A stretch of 64,000 bases of DNA from the NCBI GenBank assembly GCA_963575745.1, contig CAUYUJ010021060.1:31001-95000 (forward strand). The letters are read 5' to 3'. A program made the position numbers and the translations under genes. Each line of letters starts with the position of its first letter. Positions within the stretch are counted from its first letter, which is position 1. The notes under the pieces are model-generated. The model worked only from the letters and a program-made list of their open reading frames with translations. It was not told the DNA's origin and ran no database searches. This document shows positions 1 through 12,592 of the stretch, piece by piece. Source of the stretch: Prorocentrum cordatum. Lineage: Eukaryota > Sar > Dinophyceae > Prorocentrales > Prorocentraceae.

Positions 1-3000
1 CAGAGCTGGTAAGCACAGCTAATCGATGTAGAATGATTAGGCGCGTTCGGCTGTTGAGTCCAGAGGTCTGAACTCGGTCTGGTAGCCGAGCTAGGTCCGC
101 AAACCTATTCGTATTAGTCGAGTCATTGTAGCAGACACTCTCGGTTTTCTGTACTTTTCTCGAGCTGTAGGGCAGCTACAGAGCTCATAGTCACAGAAAT
201 CGATTGGGAATCTTTAGGCGCGTTCGTCTGTTGAATCGAGAGCTCTGAACTCGGCCTGCTGACCGAGCTAGGTTTGCGAAACTATTCGTATTGTTCGAGT
301 CATCTTGAGGAGTGCTCTCGGTTTTCTGCACTTAATTCGTGCTTGGGGAGGGCTACAGTGCTGCTGGTCACATAAATCGATTTAGAGACATCAGAAATGT
401 CCGTCTGTCGAATCCAGAGCTCAGAACTCGGTCTGCTGCTCGAACTAGGTTTGCGAAACTATTGTATTATTCGAGTCATGCTGTCGGTTTCGTGCACTTA
501 ATCGATCTGTAGGGCGGCGCACATGACAGGGCTCAGTAAGAGTACGAGTATTCGCAGACAGTCTCTAGACGACGTCCACGACATGCGCCCGGTGACCTCT
601 GCATCTAGACTCTGAGCCATCACTCTGACCGTGCCATTACTCTGAGCCCGATCACGCTCCGCAAACTGTTTTTATTGTTACAGTGTCACGGCATCTGCAG
701 GTGCCTGAACGCCGCGGGCTGTCAAAACAGGGTTCTAGATCAGATTGCCTCTGCCGCACTTTTCTCGACATTATTTAGTGGATACTCGTCATGGTAAGAC
801 TGCTACGAGTTGTCTCCCGTCGGACCCAAGTTGGTAACCACACGGCCTTGACGTGTTTACACGTGGCGCGCCACGTGTAGCCATGTTATTGCTAGAGAAG
901 TGGCTGCTAGAGTACCATTGACCGCGCCGCGCTGTGAGAGTCTAAGGATTGGCAGAAAGTGCTCGTGACAGAGACACCTGTTTGCGTGACGTGTCTTGGA
1001 TCGCTCTAGATAACATTTGGCTGTTCTCGAAAGTGTCAACAATATTCGCACTAGCAGACAATCGTATCGTCGCTTGTTTCTCCGCTGAGATTTAGATGTT
1101 GTCATTCCCGCTTCGCCACTTGATCTCCCCCCCCCCCCCCCCCAGCTCGATCTGGCCGTCAAATGTGTGTTACATCGCGATAAGAGTGTACTGTGGCTGG
1201 GACGGCCTGATTATGCACGTCGATCTGTGATACGCGGCTAAGGTTCTTTTCTGAACATAGACTCGAGTTTCTAGACGCATGCTAGAGCTGGTATGCACAG
1301 CTAATCGATGTAGACATGATTAGGCGGCGCGTTCTGCGTTGCTGTGCGGTAGATTTTTGATGCACAGCACCAGAGGTCTTGATATCCAGCGGTCTGTTAG
1401 CTGAGCTAGGTCCGCAAACCTATTTGTATTATTCGAGTCATCTTGACAGGAACTCTCGGTTTTCTGTACTTAACTCGAGCTGTAGGACAGCTACAGAGCT
1501 CATATTCACAGAAACCGATTCAGAATTATCAGTTGCGTTTGCCTGTCGAAATCAGAGCTCTGAAGTCGGGCTGCTGCCCGATCTAGAACCACGAAATAAT
1601 TTCTATTGGTCGAGTCATCTTCAGAAGTGCTCTCGGTTTTCTTCACTGAACTCGTGCTGAGGGGGGCTACAGTGCTTCTCGTCACAGGAATCGATTTTCT
1701 GGAACAAAAAAAGTAGATAGGCGCGTTCCGCCTGCCTCGAATGCCCCCGAGCTGCAGTGCAGGAACTCGCGCTACTTCGCCTCGCACCGAAACAGGGTCT
1801 GCGTACGACACACTACTGTCACGTCGTGTTTTCGACGTCCATTCGACGCACGACGGTGCCATGCACGTGGTGTGTTCCGTCACTTAACTCGCGGGCTGTA
1901 GGGGGCATGCAGGGCTGGTGTGTTTTTGGGTTGTTATATTTGTGGTTTGGTTAATGACAGGAGCGATTCGCCACATGTCAGACCGCGTCTGGCCTGTCGG
2001 CATTCAGAGGGTCAAAAAATATTCACTACGAGTCGGAATGTTGGTAGGTGCTATCGGTTTTCTCAACTTAAGTCGAGCTAGGAAGCTCTACGAGTCTCCC
2101 GGCGGTAACCAAGGTTGACGGTTTACCGCCGGCGCCCAGTAAGAGTAATTCCGGCGCGCTGGAGAGCTAGTTGGCAAGAAAAATCTGACGGAACTTTTGG
2201 TGACTTTTGGTCGGTTGAAAATTTTGTTCTCGAAATTCAACCATTCGTTAGAGCTCTAGTATTTTTTTCCCGTGATATTCGATCTTATTCCCGCTCGCCA
2301 TCTTGATCTCAGCTCGATCGGGTGAATATTACTATCGAAAAGCACTGTGGCGGGATCGGCCGTTTCGAGTCATCTTAATACGCGCTGACGGTTTTCTGAA
2401 CATAACTCGAGCTTTAGGACAGCTACAGAGCTGGTAAGCACAGCCAATCGATCTAGAATGATTAGGCGCGTTCGCCTGTTGAATCCAGAGGTCTCAACTC
2501 GGTCTGTTAGTCGAGCTAGGTCCGCAAACCTATTCGTATTATTCGAGTCATCTTGACAGGAACTCTCGGTTTTCTGTACTTAACTCGAGCTGTAGGACAG
2601 CTACAGAGCTGATAATTACAGAAACCGATTCATAATCATCAGTTGTGTTTTTCTGTCGTATCCAGAGCTCTGAACTCGGCCTGCTGCCCGATCTAGAATC
2701 GCGAAATTATTCGTATTGGTCGAGTCATCTTGAGAAGTGCTGTCGGTTTTCTTCACTCAACTCGCGCTGAGGGGAGCTACAGTGCTTGTTCTCACAGGAA
2801 TCGATTTTGAGAGATCAGGCGCGTCTGCCTGTCGAATCTAGAGCTCGGAACTCGGTCTGATGCCCAAACTAGGTTCGCGAAGCTATTATATTGTTCGAGT
2901 CATCCTGAGAGGTGCTGTCCGTTTTCTGCACTTAACTCGGGCTGTAGGGGGGCTGCAGGGCTGGTAATGACAGAAGTCGATTTGCAGACATCAGACGCGT

Positions 3001-3040
3001 CCGCCTGTCGCATTCAGAGGTCAAAAAATATTCACTATGA
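1..3040. repeat. ~177-bp satellite array, block 1
   Basis: Successive monomers are marked by the recurring strings GAACTCGGTCTGCTG, TTCGAGTCATCTTGA and TCGGTTTTCTGCACTTAACTCG. Monomer spacing measured elsewhere in the family (19553, 19729, 19905) is about 177 bp. Each monomer carries two short inverted repeats: CAGGCG-CGTC-CGCCTG and CTGTAG-CTACAG around a G-rich loop. A hairpin/AT-rich cap interrupts at about 2050-2340. Because 177 is a multiple of three, frames stay open over several monomers on both strands; I read these as accidental. 494-1400 and 1686-2040 are badly degraded relative to copy 2. Confidence 0.85.
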
Positions 3041-3293
3041 GTCGGAATGTTGGAAGATGTTGTCGGCTTTCTCAACTTAAGTCGAGCTAGGAAGCTCTAC
3101 GAGTTTCCCGGCGGTAACCAAGGTTGGCGGTTTACCGCCGGCGCCCAGTTCCCGGAGAGCTCGCTGAGAGCTAAAGGGTTTAAGATTAGAAGCCGGGCGG
3201 TGGTGGTGCGCGCCAGGAGCTCTTCCGTGGCGCTCCACGTTCCCCGCAGAAACTCTGGCGAGCCGGAAACGTGTCCGGTGGAGCCTCTGGCAA

Positions 3294-3335
3294 GCTTCCA
3301 CGCGTGCCTGCACGCGTGCAGGCACGCGTGGAAGC
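3294..3335. repeat. 42-bp perfect palindrome (copy 1)
   Basis: The left half starts GCTTCCACGCGTGCC and the right half is its exact reverse complement, with no loop. It contains three ACGCGT palindromes. It sits inside a GC-rich module (about 3150-3520) that lies next to a hairpin element. The same palindrome is intact in copy 2. Confidence 0.95.
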
Positions 3336-3789
3336 GTTTTTCTGGCAGGGCTGTGCGTTTGCTCTTTGCTCTCCGGTTTTTGGACGCTACCAAGTGCTCC
3401 AAGGGAGCCCCCCAAGGCTCCCCAGGAAAGATTTTCCGTGCCCCAGATTCTCTTTGCTCTTGGGGTTTTGAACGCTGCCAAGTGGACGCTACGAAGTCGA
3501 CGCTACCAAGTTCATTTTGAGAAAGCAGATGCATTGGCATAAGCTCAGCTCTCTCGATGCATTTTTGCATGAGTTGACTTCCAGGAACTCAGCGAATATG
3601 AACATCGAAAACATCGAATTTTAAGATTTTCAAAACATCTCTATTTTTCCACTCTGTGTCGATTCTGTTCACTCTGACGAGTGAGAGGAGCTCTACCAGG
3701 TTCCCGGCGGCGACCAGGTTGAGGGTTCACCGCCGGCGCCAGCGCGCGCGTCTCGTGCTTGGCTAACTGGATTTTGGACGAAAGCAGCT

Positions 3790-4240
3790 CTTGGGGTTTT
3801 GGACGCTACTTCGAGTCATCCTGAGAGGTGCTGTGGGTTTTCTGCACTTAACTCGGTTTGTTGGGGGGCTGCAGGACTGGTAATACCTAGCTCTTCGGCA
3901 TCGATGAGCTAGAGGAATTCCGGCGCGGGATGAAGCTAGTTGGTCGACCCGACCAGAACGGACAATGTGACAACTTTTGGGTGGTTTTGCGAATATTTTA
4001 GAGAGATTTGACTCTTCATTTTGAGAAAGCAGAATTTTTGCACTTGTAAACGACTATGAGGGCCTCTGCGTCTTACTATGAGATCTATAGTCGCTCTTTT
4101 ACCATCGAAACACTTGGCGCAAGCACTACTCGTAGACATGAAAGAAAAAGAATGTTGAGTTTTTCGAGAAATGCTCAGAAGCTCTCGTCTTCCACTCCGA
4201 GCACTCTCACGCGTAGAAGGAGCTCTACGAGGTTCCCGGC
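3790..4240. repeat. AT-rich module between hairpin elements
   Basis: This is one of a family of ~300-bp AT-rich modules. Shared landmarks are GACCAGAACGGACAATGTG, TTTTGCGAATATTT, a GAGGGCCTCTGCGTCTTA-like string and a right edge running into GGAGCTCTACGAGGTTCCCG. Relatives lie at about 6480-7100 and 11536-11820, with copy-2 counterparts at 25222-25507, 27760-28340 and 32659-32943. I see no conserved reading frame. Modules start and stop at hairpin elements, which suggests the hairpins are the joints of this mosaic. Confidence 0.7.
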
Positions 4241-4680
4241 AGGAACCAGGTTGACGGTTAACCGCCGCTGCCAGTGACAGGAGTCGATTCGCAGACATCA
4301 GACGCGTCTGCCTGTCGCATTCAGAGGTCAAAAAATATTCACTATGAGCGGAATGTTGGTAGGTGCTGTCGGTTTCCTCAACTTAAGTCGAGCTAGGAAG
4401 CTCTGCGAGTCTCCCGACGGTGACCAAGCTTGACGGCTTACCGCCGGCGCTCAGTCCCTAAGCTAGCAGCTGGAAGCTTAAGAGTAATTCGGACACTGCC
4501 GGGCTAGATGGCTCGGAAAATCTCGACGGAACTTTGGGTTATTTTTGCGAGTTGAAAATTATGTTCTCAACATTCAATCATTCGTTAGAGCTCTAGCATT
4601 TTTTGCCGTGACACTCGACCTTATTTTCGCTCGCCATCTTGATCTCAGCTCGATCGGGTGAATATTACTATCGGATTGGC
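4240..4680. repeat. Hairpin elements plus cap module
   Basis: Two hairpin elements (around 4234-4269, with a damaged right arm, and 4413-4447) are followed by the ~250-bp cap that opens most satellite blocks. The cap includes AAAATCTCGACGGAACTTT, GTTGAAAATT and CTCAGCTCGATCGGGT. The same cap is found at about 2140-2340, 9150-9390, 10400-10620, 17690-17900, 19030-19230, 20190-20390, 21340-21560 and 22390-22630. Spacing of 1.0-1.3 kb gives the satellite a higher-order period. Confidence 0.7.
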
Positions 4681-6480
4681 CGTTTTGAGTCATCTTAATA
4701 CGTGCTGTCGGTTTTCTCAAGATAACTCGAGCTTCAGGACAGCTGCAGAGCTGGTGGGCATAGCTAATCGATCTGGAATGATTAGACGCGTTCGCCTGTT
4801 GAATCCAGAGGTCTAAACTCGGTCTGAGCTGCAGGACAGCTGCAGAGCTAATATGTACAGAAACCGATTCAGAATCATCAGTTGCGTTTGTCTGTCGAAC
4901 CCAGAGCTCTGAACTCGGTCTGCTGCCCGATCTAGAATCGCGAAACTATTCGTGTTGGTCGAGTCATCTGGAGAAGTGCTCTCGGTTTTCTTCACTCAAC
5001 TCGCGCTGAGGGGGGCTACAGTTCTCATGGTCACAGGAGTCGATTTGACGAGACGAGGCGCGTCTGCCTGTCGAATCCAGAGCTCGGAACTCGGTCTGCT
5101 GCCCGAATTAGGTCTGTGAAACTACTGTATTGTTCGAGCAATCCTGAGAGGTGCTGTCGGTTCCTGCACTAAACTCGGGCTGTAGGGAGGCTGCAGGACA
5201 ATGTGTTAACTTCGAATCGCTTTTCCAATCTTTGTGCGAAATTTGAAAATTCGTTTTGTGAGCCGGTTATTTTCTCACCTGTAGTGGGCTATGCCGCGTC
5301 TGCCATTAAAATTCTCAGGTCCGTAGCTGCAATATTACTATCAAAAGACTTGCTGGAACCGACGGCCGTTTCGAGTCATGTTGACACGCGTTGGCGGTTT
5401 TCTGTACTTATCTCGAGATTTAGGACAGCTAGAGAGCTGATACTTTCAGAAACCGATTCAGAATCTTGAGGCGCGTTCGTCTCTTCCATCGAGAGCTCTG
5501 AATTCGGTCTGCTGCTCGAGCTAGGTCCGCAAATCTGTAGGTAATCTTCGAGTGGTTTTGACAAGTGCTGTTGGTTTTCTGCACTTCACTCACGATCCAG
5601 AATAGCTACAGAGCTGGTACGCACATGATAGGTTTCTGTATCATTAGGCGCGTCCGTCTATTGCATCGAGCGGTCTGAACTCGGTCTGCTACCCGAGCTA
5701 GGTCCGCAAAACTATTCGTATTCTTCAAGTTCTCTTTGCAGGCGCTGTCGGTCTTCTGTGCTTAAACTGAAGCTGTAGCAGAGTTGCAGAGCTAGGACGT
5801 ACGGAAACCGATCCAGAATCATCAGGGGCGTTCGGCTGGAGCATCTAGAGCTCTCAACACAGTCTGCTACCCGAGCTAGGTCCGCAACACTATTCGTATG
5901 CGATCGTTTTTTTTTCGAACTCAAGGTGCTTTTTTCTTATTACCTCGAGCTCCAGATGAGCTTGAGAGCTTTTCCGCACAGAAATCTTGAAGAAAACTCC
6001 CTCGATGTGTACCGGGCAGCCCCGCACAAAAGAGCTCTACGAGGCTTCCGGTGGTAACCTGGTTGACGGTAACCTGGCAACGGGAGCTTGACGGTGAGCT
6101 CGTAGAGCCCCCCTTAGCAAGTACCTCGTAGAGCTCTTCAGCAAAGAGCTAAGAGGAATTCGGGCGCAGGGTGGAGCTAGTCCGTCCGCGGGTTTCAGAC
6201 ACACGCGTTGACGGTTTTCTACCTCGTAGAGCGATTCGTCACTGATGAGCTAGAGCCTCTCTGACAGCAGCTCAGCTCTCCCGATGTATTTCCTTATGAG
6301 TTGACTTCCAGGAACTGAGCGAATGTCAACATCCAAAAATCAAAAATAAAGATTTTCGATTTTTTTGTTTTTTCGTAAAAAATTCTCTACTTCGATTCTC
6401 AGCACTCTTACCAGTGTGGGAGCTCTACGAGGTTCCCGGCGGTGACTAGGTTGACGGTTCATCGCCGGCGCCAGTTGGTC
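4680..6480. repeat. Satellite block 2 and hairpin fragments
   Basis: Seven or so diverged 177-bp monomers run to about 5940. 5940-6480 is a jumble of hairpin-element pieces: several CTCGTAGAGC and GAGCTCTACGAGG strings in both orientations and a complete hairpin at 6436-6469. No gene is visible. Confidence 0.7.
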
Positions 6481-7121
6481 AAGCCGGCCCGGGCGGACAA
6501 TGTGGTGACCTGAGGTCGGTTTTTCGAAGATGGCGAGAGATTTTGAAATTCGTTTTGCAAATTTGAATTTTCATTCTAATCCTAAGGGCCCTAGCTGCAT
6601 TATTTCGATCAGAAGACTGGGGGGAACCAACATTGTGTACGAGTCGTGGAACGGAGCGGGGGAGGGTCTTTAATTTTTCAAGATTGAGAAGCGTTTTTTC
6701 TGCTGTTTTTATCTCGGTCCAGGATTTGGTCTCAGAGCTCTAGAGGGAACCCGGCGGGAAACAGGGTTGACGGTTTTTTTTACCGGCAGGATCCCAGTTG
6801 GCCACCCGGCAGGGGCGGACAATTGTGATATCTTTTGGGTGGTGTTGCGAATATTTCAAAGTTATTTGAACATTTGTTTTGGGGGGAAAGGCAGATTTTT
6901 CGCACCTGTGGAAGACTATGGGGCACTATCCTTGCGTCTTATTTATGAGCATCTCACTAGTGCACTTTTATTATCAAAAAACTTGGCACGAAAACCTAAC
7001 TTTATTGTCGACCTGAAAAAAATCATGTTTTCTTTGCTTCGTGAAATGCTTCAAAGAAGCCCTATCTTTTGTTGCTGAGCATTCTTACGCGTGCAAGGAG
7101 CTCTACGAGGTTCCCGGTGGT

Positions 7122-9114
7122 GACCAGGTTGCTGCTGTCCCTCCTCGGGGATCTCAGCGGTGGCCTGGCCCGTCGGGGGCCTCCTCAAGCCTGTCTCCTC
7201 AGGCTGCCCCCTGGGCGGCCGTGGGCGCGCGGGGCGGGCCGAAGCGATGGCGGCTTGTCGCACCTATTGTCTCTGCATGTGGGTTGAGCCGATTTGTTGT
7301 GCTGAGTACCACTTGCTTGTGTGGTAGACCATGACAAACGCCAATGTTGTACTCGTAACTTCTTCGGTGTATGCCATATCTCAATCAACGATTCTTATTT
7401 CCATCCTCGTCGTGAGCGGCGGAGTGCAGAGCAGGCTGAGACTCGCATTGTTTCGATCAGCCCTCTTTGACAATCATACTCTGAATAGTGAGTTACCAGT
7501 TGGGGTTGCAGTCTCCTGATGAGGTGGTGCTGTCTACAGCCGTGTGCAATCTCCACGAGATCCGTGTTGCTAGAGGATCTGGGTTTCTGATGATTCTGAG
7601 TAATTCTCACGAGTTGCCAGGAAACCCGATGGGCCAAATGATCGTGGGAAAGCTTTTTCGTCTTATTCTGTTGCTTATTTTCCAGATGCGGTGCAGTCTC
7701 CAGATGGTGTGTGGGTTCTGTTTCTTTTCTTCCTGGTGTTCAGAATGAGGAGCTGCAGGGCGAGGAGTTGCAGAATGAGGATTTGCAGAGCGAGGAGGTG
7801 CTGAATGAGCAGTTGCATTATTCTCAGCATATTGTTTCTTTGGATTCCAGCTCTGAAGTTTCAGTAACTAGCGACAACAACAAAAACTCGGAAGTGGTTT
7901 CTGTTGATCCAGGTGTTCTGAAAGAGGAGTTGCATGATGAGGAGTTGCAGGGTGAGGAGTTGCAGAATGAGGAGTTGCATGGATTGAGGAGTTTAGGGTG
8001 TTTAGGAGTTGCAGTATTGAGCAGATATGAGGAGTTGCGGAGATGTGAAGTTGATTATTTTTCTCTTCATATCGGTTTCTTTGTTCACACCATGGGAGTT
8101 ACACGACTGTGGGTTTTTCTAATTGGCAGTTGTTGAGGTCAGCAAGTGAGGTGGACGAGGAGAAAAGTGACCATGCTTAGATTGCTTGTATCAGTTTATG
8201 GCGTGAAATTTTAAGATCAGGAATTATTGTTTCGCAAGTCTGGCTGGGTAATGCTCGTTCACTCTTTCACGGCTTGACACGCTGTATGCTTTAGGCCTCG
8301 GGTTTTTGCCGAGGGAAAAGGCGTGTTGCTTGAGGTAGCTTCTTTTGGGATTGCGCGTAGGTTGGTCCTGGAGCCCAATTTGACCCATTCCGGCCTAGGA
8401 TATTCAGAGACTTTATGCACACAGACTCGTTCCCAAAAGCGTTACGAAAGCTATGTACGACGTGTTGGAATTTCAGGATGAATGGATGCGTCGCAATGTA
8501 ATGAACTACCGCGAGTTGGCGGCCAAGGTCGGACACCCAATTGATTGAGTGATTGAGTGATTGCACATGCTTCTGTTTGTGTTTCTCCCGCACTCTTCCC
8601 CGCTGTTTTGCCCCTGGGTTCGCTTTGGCTCTCTGGGCTTCTCCCGCTCTCCCGCTGGCTTTCCTTCCGCTCTCCGCTGGCAGGTCTCATAAGCGGATTT
8701 GCTACGCTCTCTTTGCTTACATTTGATTTTCAATTCATTCTTTTTCTTTGTTGCATTCACGTCAGTTCATTGACCTTTGAACGTGACTTTCCGTGATTTG
8801 TCACGTGGTGCCTCAAAGTAGGCCTTTGATCTAGTCGACACTACACTGCTTTTATTTTCAGTGGTGCTGAGACGGTAATCGCTATATGTGGTTACTGCAT
8901 GGTCTCGCACTGCTTTGCTTCCCTCTTTCTATTTTATTTTGTCTTCTCGTGTATTGGCAGTCTTGTGCATATCTGTACAGCTTCGCTGTTTGATTCACCT
9001 CTGCTTTAATCTTTGCAGCTTCGCTGTCTTCCTTTACAGCTTCGCTGTTTAGGTTCTTTGTGTTTAGGCCTGCTCCCATGGGAGCTCGAACCGGCCTTCG
9101 CAAAAGACGCAAAA
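7122..9114 (+). mobile_element. ~2-kb insert in a hairpin loop (copy 1, noisy)
   Basis: The flanks share the 10-bp direct repeat GACCAGGTTG (7122-7131 and 9115-9124), and joining across the insert restores a normal hairpin element. This looks like insertion with target-site duplication. The right end is a short A-rich tandem, CGCAAAAGACGCAAAA, like the tail of a non-LTR retroposon; just before it, CAGCTTCGCTGT occurs three times. Compared with copy 2 the interior from about 7215 to 8440 is full of indels, so its coding frame cannot be trusted here. Confidence 0.7.
7331..8548 (+). pseudogene. Disrupted copy of the EELQ-repeat ORF
   Basis: This is the counterpart of the ORF at 28561-29733. The repeat segment (about 7740-7990, translating as blocks such as EELQNEDLQSEEV) and the end of the ORF (about 8440-8548, ending GHPID) are recognisable, but numerous indels break the frame. 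At the position where copy 2 has an in-frame TAG, this copy reads GAG. The damage has the character of read errors rather than ordinary decay. Function unknown. Confidence 0.6.
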
Positions 9115-9399
9115 GACCAGGTTGACGGTTCACCGCCGGCGCCAGTTGGCAAGAAAAACTCGTAGGGCTTCCCTTAGCAGGTTGTTGCTGGAAGCTTAAG
9201 AGTAATTCTGGGGCGCTGGAGAGCTAGTTGGCAAGAAAAATCTCGACGGACCTTTTGGTGACTTTTGGTCGGTTGAAAATTTCGTTCTCGAAATTTGACC
9301 AGTCGTTAGAGCTCTAGTATTTTTTCCCATGATATTCGATCTTATTCCCGCTCGCCATCTTGATCTCAGCTCGATCGGGTAACTTTGAAGGCCAAAAAG

Positions 9400-9801
9400 C
9401 AGGCAGGCGGGAACGGCCGTTCCGAGTCATCTTGATACGCGCTATCGGTTATATTGACTTAACTTCGTGATACAGGACAAGCTTACAGAGCTGGTTTGAA
9501 CACCTTATCGATTAAGATGATCAGGCGCGTTCGTATGTTGCGTTTTCAGTGGTCTGAAAAATCGGTCGCCTGCGTGCTTGGTTCCGCATACCTTTTCGTT
9601 ATTATTAGGAGTCATCTTGACGGCGCTCTTCGGTTTTCTGCACTCATTAACTCGAGCTATAGGAACGCTACACAGAGCTGATTAATTGCAGAATCCAGAT
9701 TCAGATTCATCAGGTCGCGTTTGTATGTTGAATCCAGAGCTCTGAACTCGGTCTGCTGCCCGATCTAGGAATCGCGATACTATTCGTTTTTTTTTTTTTT
9801 T

Positions 9802-9864
<63 letters not shown>

Positions 9865-11490
9865 TATTGTTCGAGTCATCTTGAGAGGTGCTGTCCGTTT
9901 TCTGCACTGAACTCGAGCTGTAGGGGGGCTACTGTGCTGGTGGTCACAGAAATCGATTTGAAGACATCAGGCGCGTCCGCCTGTCGAATCCAGAGCTCGG
10001 AACTCAGTCTGCTGCCCGAACTAGGTCCGCGAAACTATTCGTATTGTTCGAGTCATCCTGAGAGGTGCTCTCGGTTTTCTGCACTTAACTCGGGCTGTAG
10101 GGGGGGCCTGCAGGGCTGGTTGTCACAGGAATCGATTCGGAGACATCAGACGCGTCCGCCTGTCGCATTCAGAGGTCTGAACCAAACTCTTCGTTTTGTT
10201 CGAGTCATCTCCAGAGGTGCTGTCGATTTACGCACGTAACTCGGAGTGTAGGAGAGCTACAGAGCTCGTACATAAGAATCGCAGCGGGGGCGTTCGGGGC
10301 TGAAAAACTATTCGTTCTCTGATTTTTTTCCGACATTATATATTGTCAGGAAGCTCTACGAGTCCCCCGGCGGTAAGAAAGGTTGACGGTTTACCGCCGG
10401 CGCCCAGTAATTCCGGGGCGCTGGAGAGCTAGTTGGCAAGAAAAATCTCGACGGACCTTTTGGTGACTTTTGGTCGGTTGAAAATTTTGTTCTCGAAATT
10501 CAACATTCGTTAGAGCTCTAGTATTTTTTCCCGTGATATTCGATCTTATTCCCGCTCGCCATCTTGATCTCAGCTCGATCGGGTACCATTTACTGCCAAA
10601 AAGCACACGGGCGGGATCGGCCGTTTCGAGTCATCTTGATACGCGCTGTCAGTTTATTGGACTTAAATCGAGATACAGGACAGCTACACAGCTGGCGAGC
10701 ACACCGTATCGATTCAGAATAATCAGGCGCGTCCGTTTGTTGCATCTAGAGGTCTGAACTCGCTCTGCTAGCCGAGGTAGGTCCGCAAACCTATTCGTAT
10801 TATTCGAGTAAACTCGAGCTGTAGGACAGCTACAGAGCTGATAGTTACAGAAACCAATTCAAAATAATCAGTCGCGTTTGTCTGTTGAATCTAGAGCTCT
10901 GAACTCGGTCTGCTGCCCGATCTAGAATCGCGAAACTGTTCGTATTGTTCAAGTCATCTTGAGAGGTGCTGTCGGTTTTCTGCATTTAAATCGGGCTGTA
11001 GGGGGGCTACAGTGCAGGTGATCACAGAAATCGATTTGAAGACATCAGGCGCGTCCGCCTGTCGAATCCAGAGCTCGGAACTCGGTGTGCTGCCCGAACT
11101 AGGTCCGCGAAACTATTCGTATTGTTCGAGTCATCCTGAGAGGTGCTCTCGGTTTTCTGCACTTAACTCGGGCTGCAGGGGAGCTGCAGGGCTGGTAATC
11201 ACAGGAATCAACTCGGAGACATCAGACGCGTCCGCCTGTCGCATTCAGAGGTCTGAACTCGGTCTGATACTCGAGCTGGGTTTGCCAAACTATTTGTTTT
11301 GTTCGAGTCATCTTGAGAGGTGCTATCGATTTACGCACGTAACTCGGGCTGTAGGAGAGCTACAGAGCTCGTGCAGAAGACAATCGAGAAGCATCGTGGG
11401 CGTTCGGCTGTTGCATCGAGAGGTGTGAAATCGCTTGCGCACTATTCGTTCTCTGCAATTCTTTTCGACATTATATATTGTCAGGAAGCT
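9400..11490. repeat. Satellite block 3 with homopolymer insertion
   Basis: 177-bp monomers with caps at about 9150-9390 and 10400-10620 and hairpins at 10367-10400 and 11502-11535. At 9787-9864 a run of 16 T is followed by 62 C; the matching place in copy 2 (about 30950) has neither. The surrounding 9385-9900 is indel-rich. I treat the run as an artefact, not a biological feature. Confidence 0.85.
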
Positions 11491-12211
11491 CTACGAGTCC
11501 CCCGGCGGTAAGAAAGGTTGACGGTTTACCGCCGGCGCCCAGTTAGTCGACCCGACCAGAAAGGACAATGTGGTAACTTTTGGGTAGTTTTGCGAATATT
11601 TGAAAGATATTTGACCATTTATTTTGAGAGCAGATTTTTCGCACCTGTGAAAGGTTACGAGAGTCAATGCGTCTTCATATGAGCTCTCTAGGCGCAGTTT
11701 TACTATCCAAACACTTGGGGGAACCAACTTGATGTCGATATGAAAAAATCAATCTTTAATGTTAAAAAAATTGGCTCTAGAAGCTCTCTCTTTCGACTCT
11801 GAGCGCTCTCACGCGTGAAAGGAGCTCTACGAGATTCCCGGCGGTTACCAGGTTGACGGTTCACCGCCGGCGCCAGTTTTGGATTAGAAGCCGGACGGTG
11901 GTGGTGCCCGCCAGCAGCCCATCTTCGCCGCTCCGCGATCCTCGCAGCGCGTCGCCCAACCCAGCAGCGGGTCCGGGGGCGCTTCCGTCACGCGTTTACG
12001 CGTATCGTTAGCATCTAAACTTTATTCTCAAAGCAGATCAGCTCTCTAGAGATAGTTCTACTATTCGAAAATGAGCGGGAATCGACATCGGAGTGACATG
12101 GAAAAATAGAAAGTTGACGTTTTTCGAGAAAGGCCCCGAGAAGCTGTCTGCTTCGATTCTGAGCACTTTCCTGCCTGCAAGGAGCTCTACGAGGTTCCCG
12201 GCGGTGACCAG
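11490..12211. repeat. Hairpins and AT-rich modules before the 5.4-kb insert
   Basis: The hairpin at 11502-11535 is followed by an AT-rich module to about 11820, a second hairpin (11838-11870), a GC-rich piece related to 3180-3260, and another short AT-rich piece. The segment ends in the left half of a hairpin (12181-12211) into which the next insert is placed. No gene is visible. Confidence 0.65.
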
Positions 12212-12469
12212 ATTCAGCTGGAGGCCAGCTCTGTTTGGCATCAGAGGTGGGACTGACTTCAACGCATAGGCCGCTGTCGTCGCTTTGTACTTGTTTGTAC
12301 TGCCTGCTTGTGCTTTCTCCATTATTGTTCTTGCACATGTGTGTATTCTTTGACATTGAGGTACTTTGACAGTTCTGTGACATTGGAGTATCTTGAGATT
12401 GAGGTTACCTGCATTGTATCGGCGTGCCTGTTTTCATTTTCTTTGAATCGTATCGATCAGAATTCAAGA

Positions 12470-12592
12470 TGCTTGAGTGCGTTATCAGACATTCAGTTAT
12501 GCAGGTGATTCAAGATACTGAGTGCGTTATCAGACATTCAGTTATCCGAGAGTTACTTCTTGAGTGCGTTATCAGAGATTCAATTATCACAT
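12470..12592. repeat. Three-copy ~50-60-bp tandem repeat
   Basis: The core GAGTGCGTTATCAGACATTC is repeated three times (the third with AGAGATTC), separated by related spacers. The same array is at about 33593-33715 in copy 2. It lies in the AT-richer first 550 bp of the 5.4-kb insert. Confidence 0.8.

Noticed and set aside
1379-1660. Satellite ORFs with ELG-L-PELGPRN-type repeats (many positions)
   Set aside because: Open on both strands because the monomer is a multiple of three; no start context, no selection signal visible by eye.
9787-9864. T16C62 homopolymer as a biological tract
   Set aside because: Absent from the matching place in copy 2 and surrounded by indel errors; consensus artefact is far more likely.
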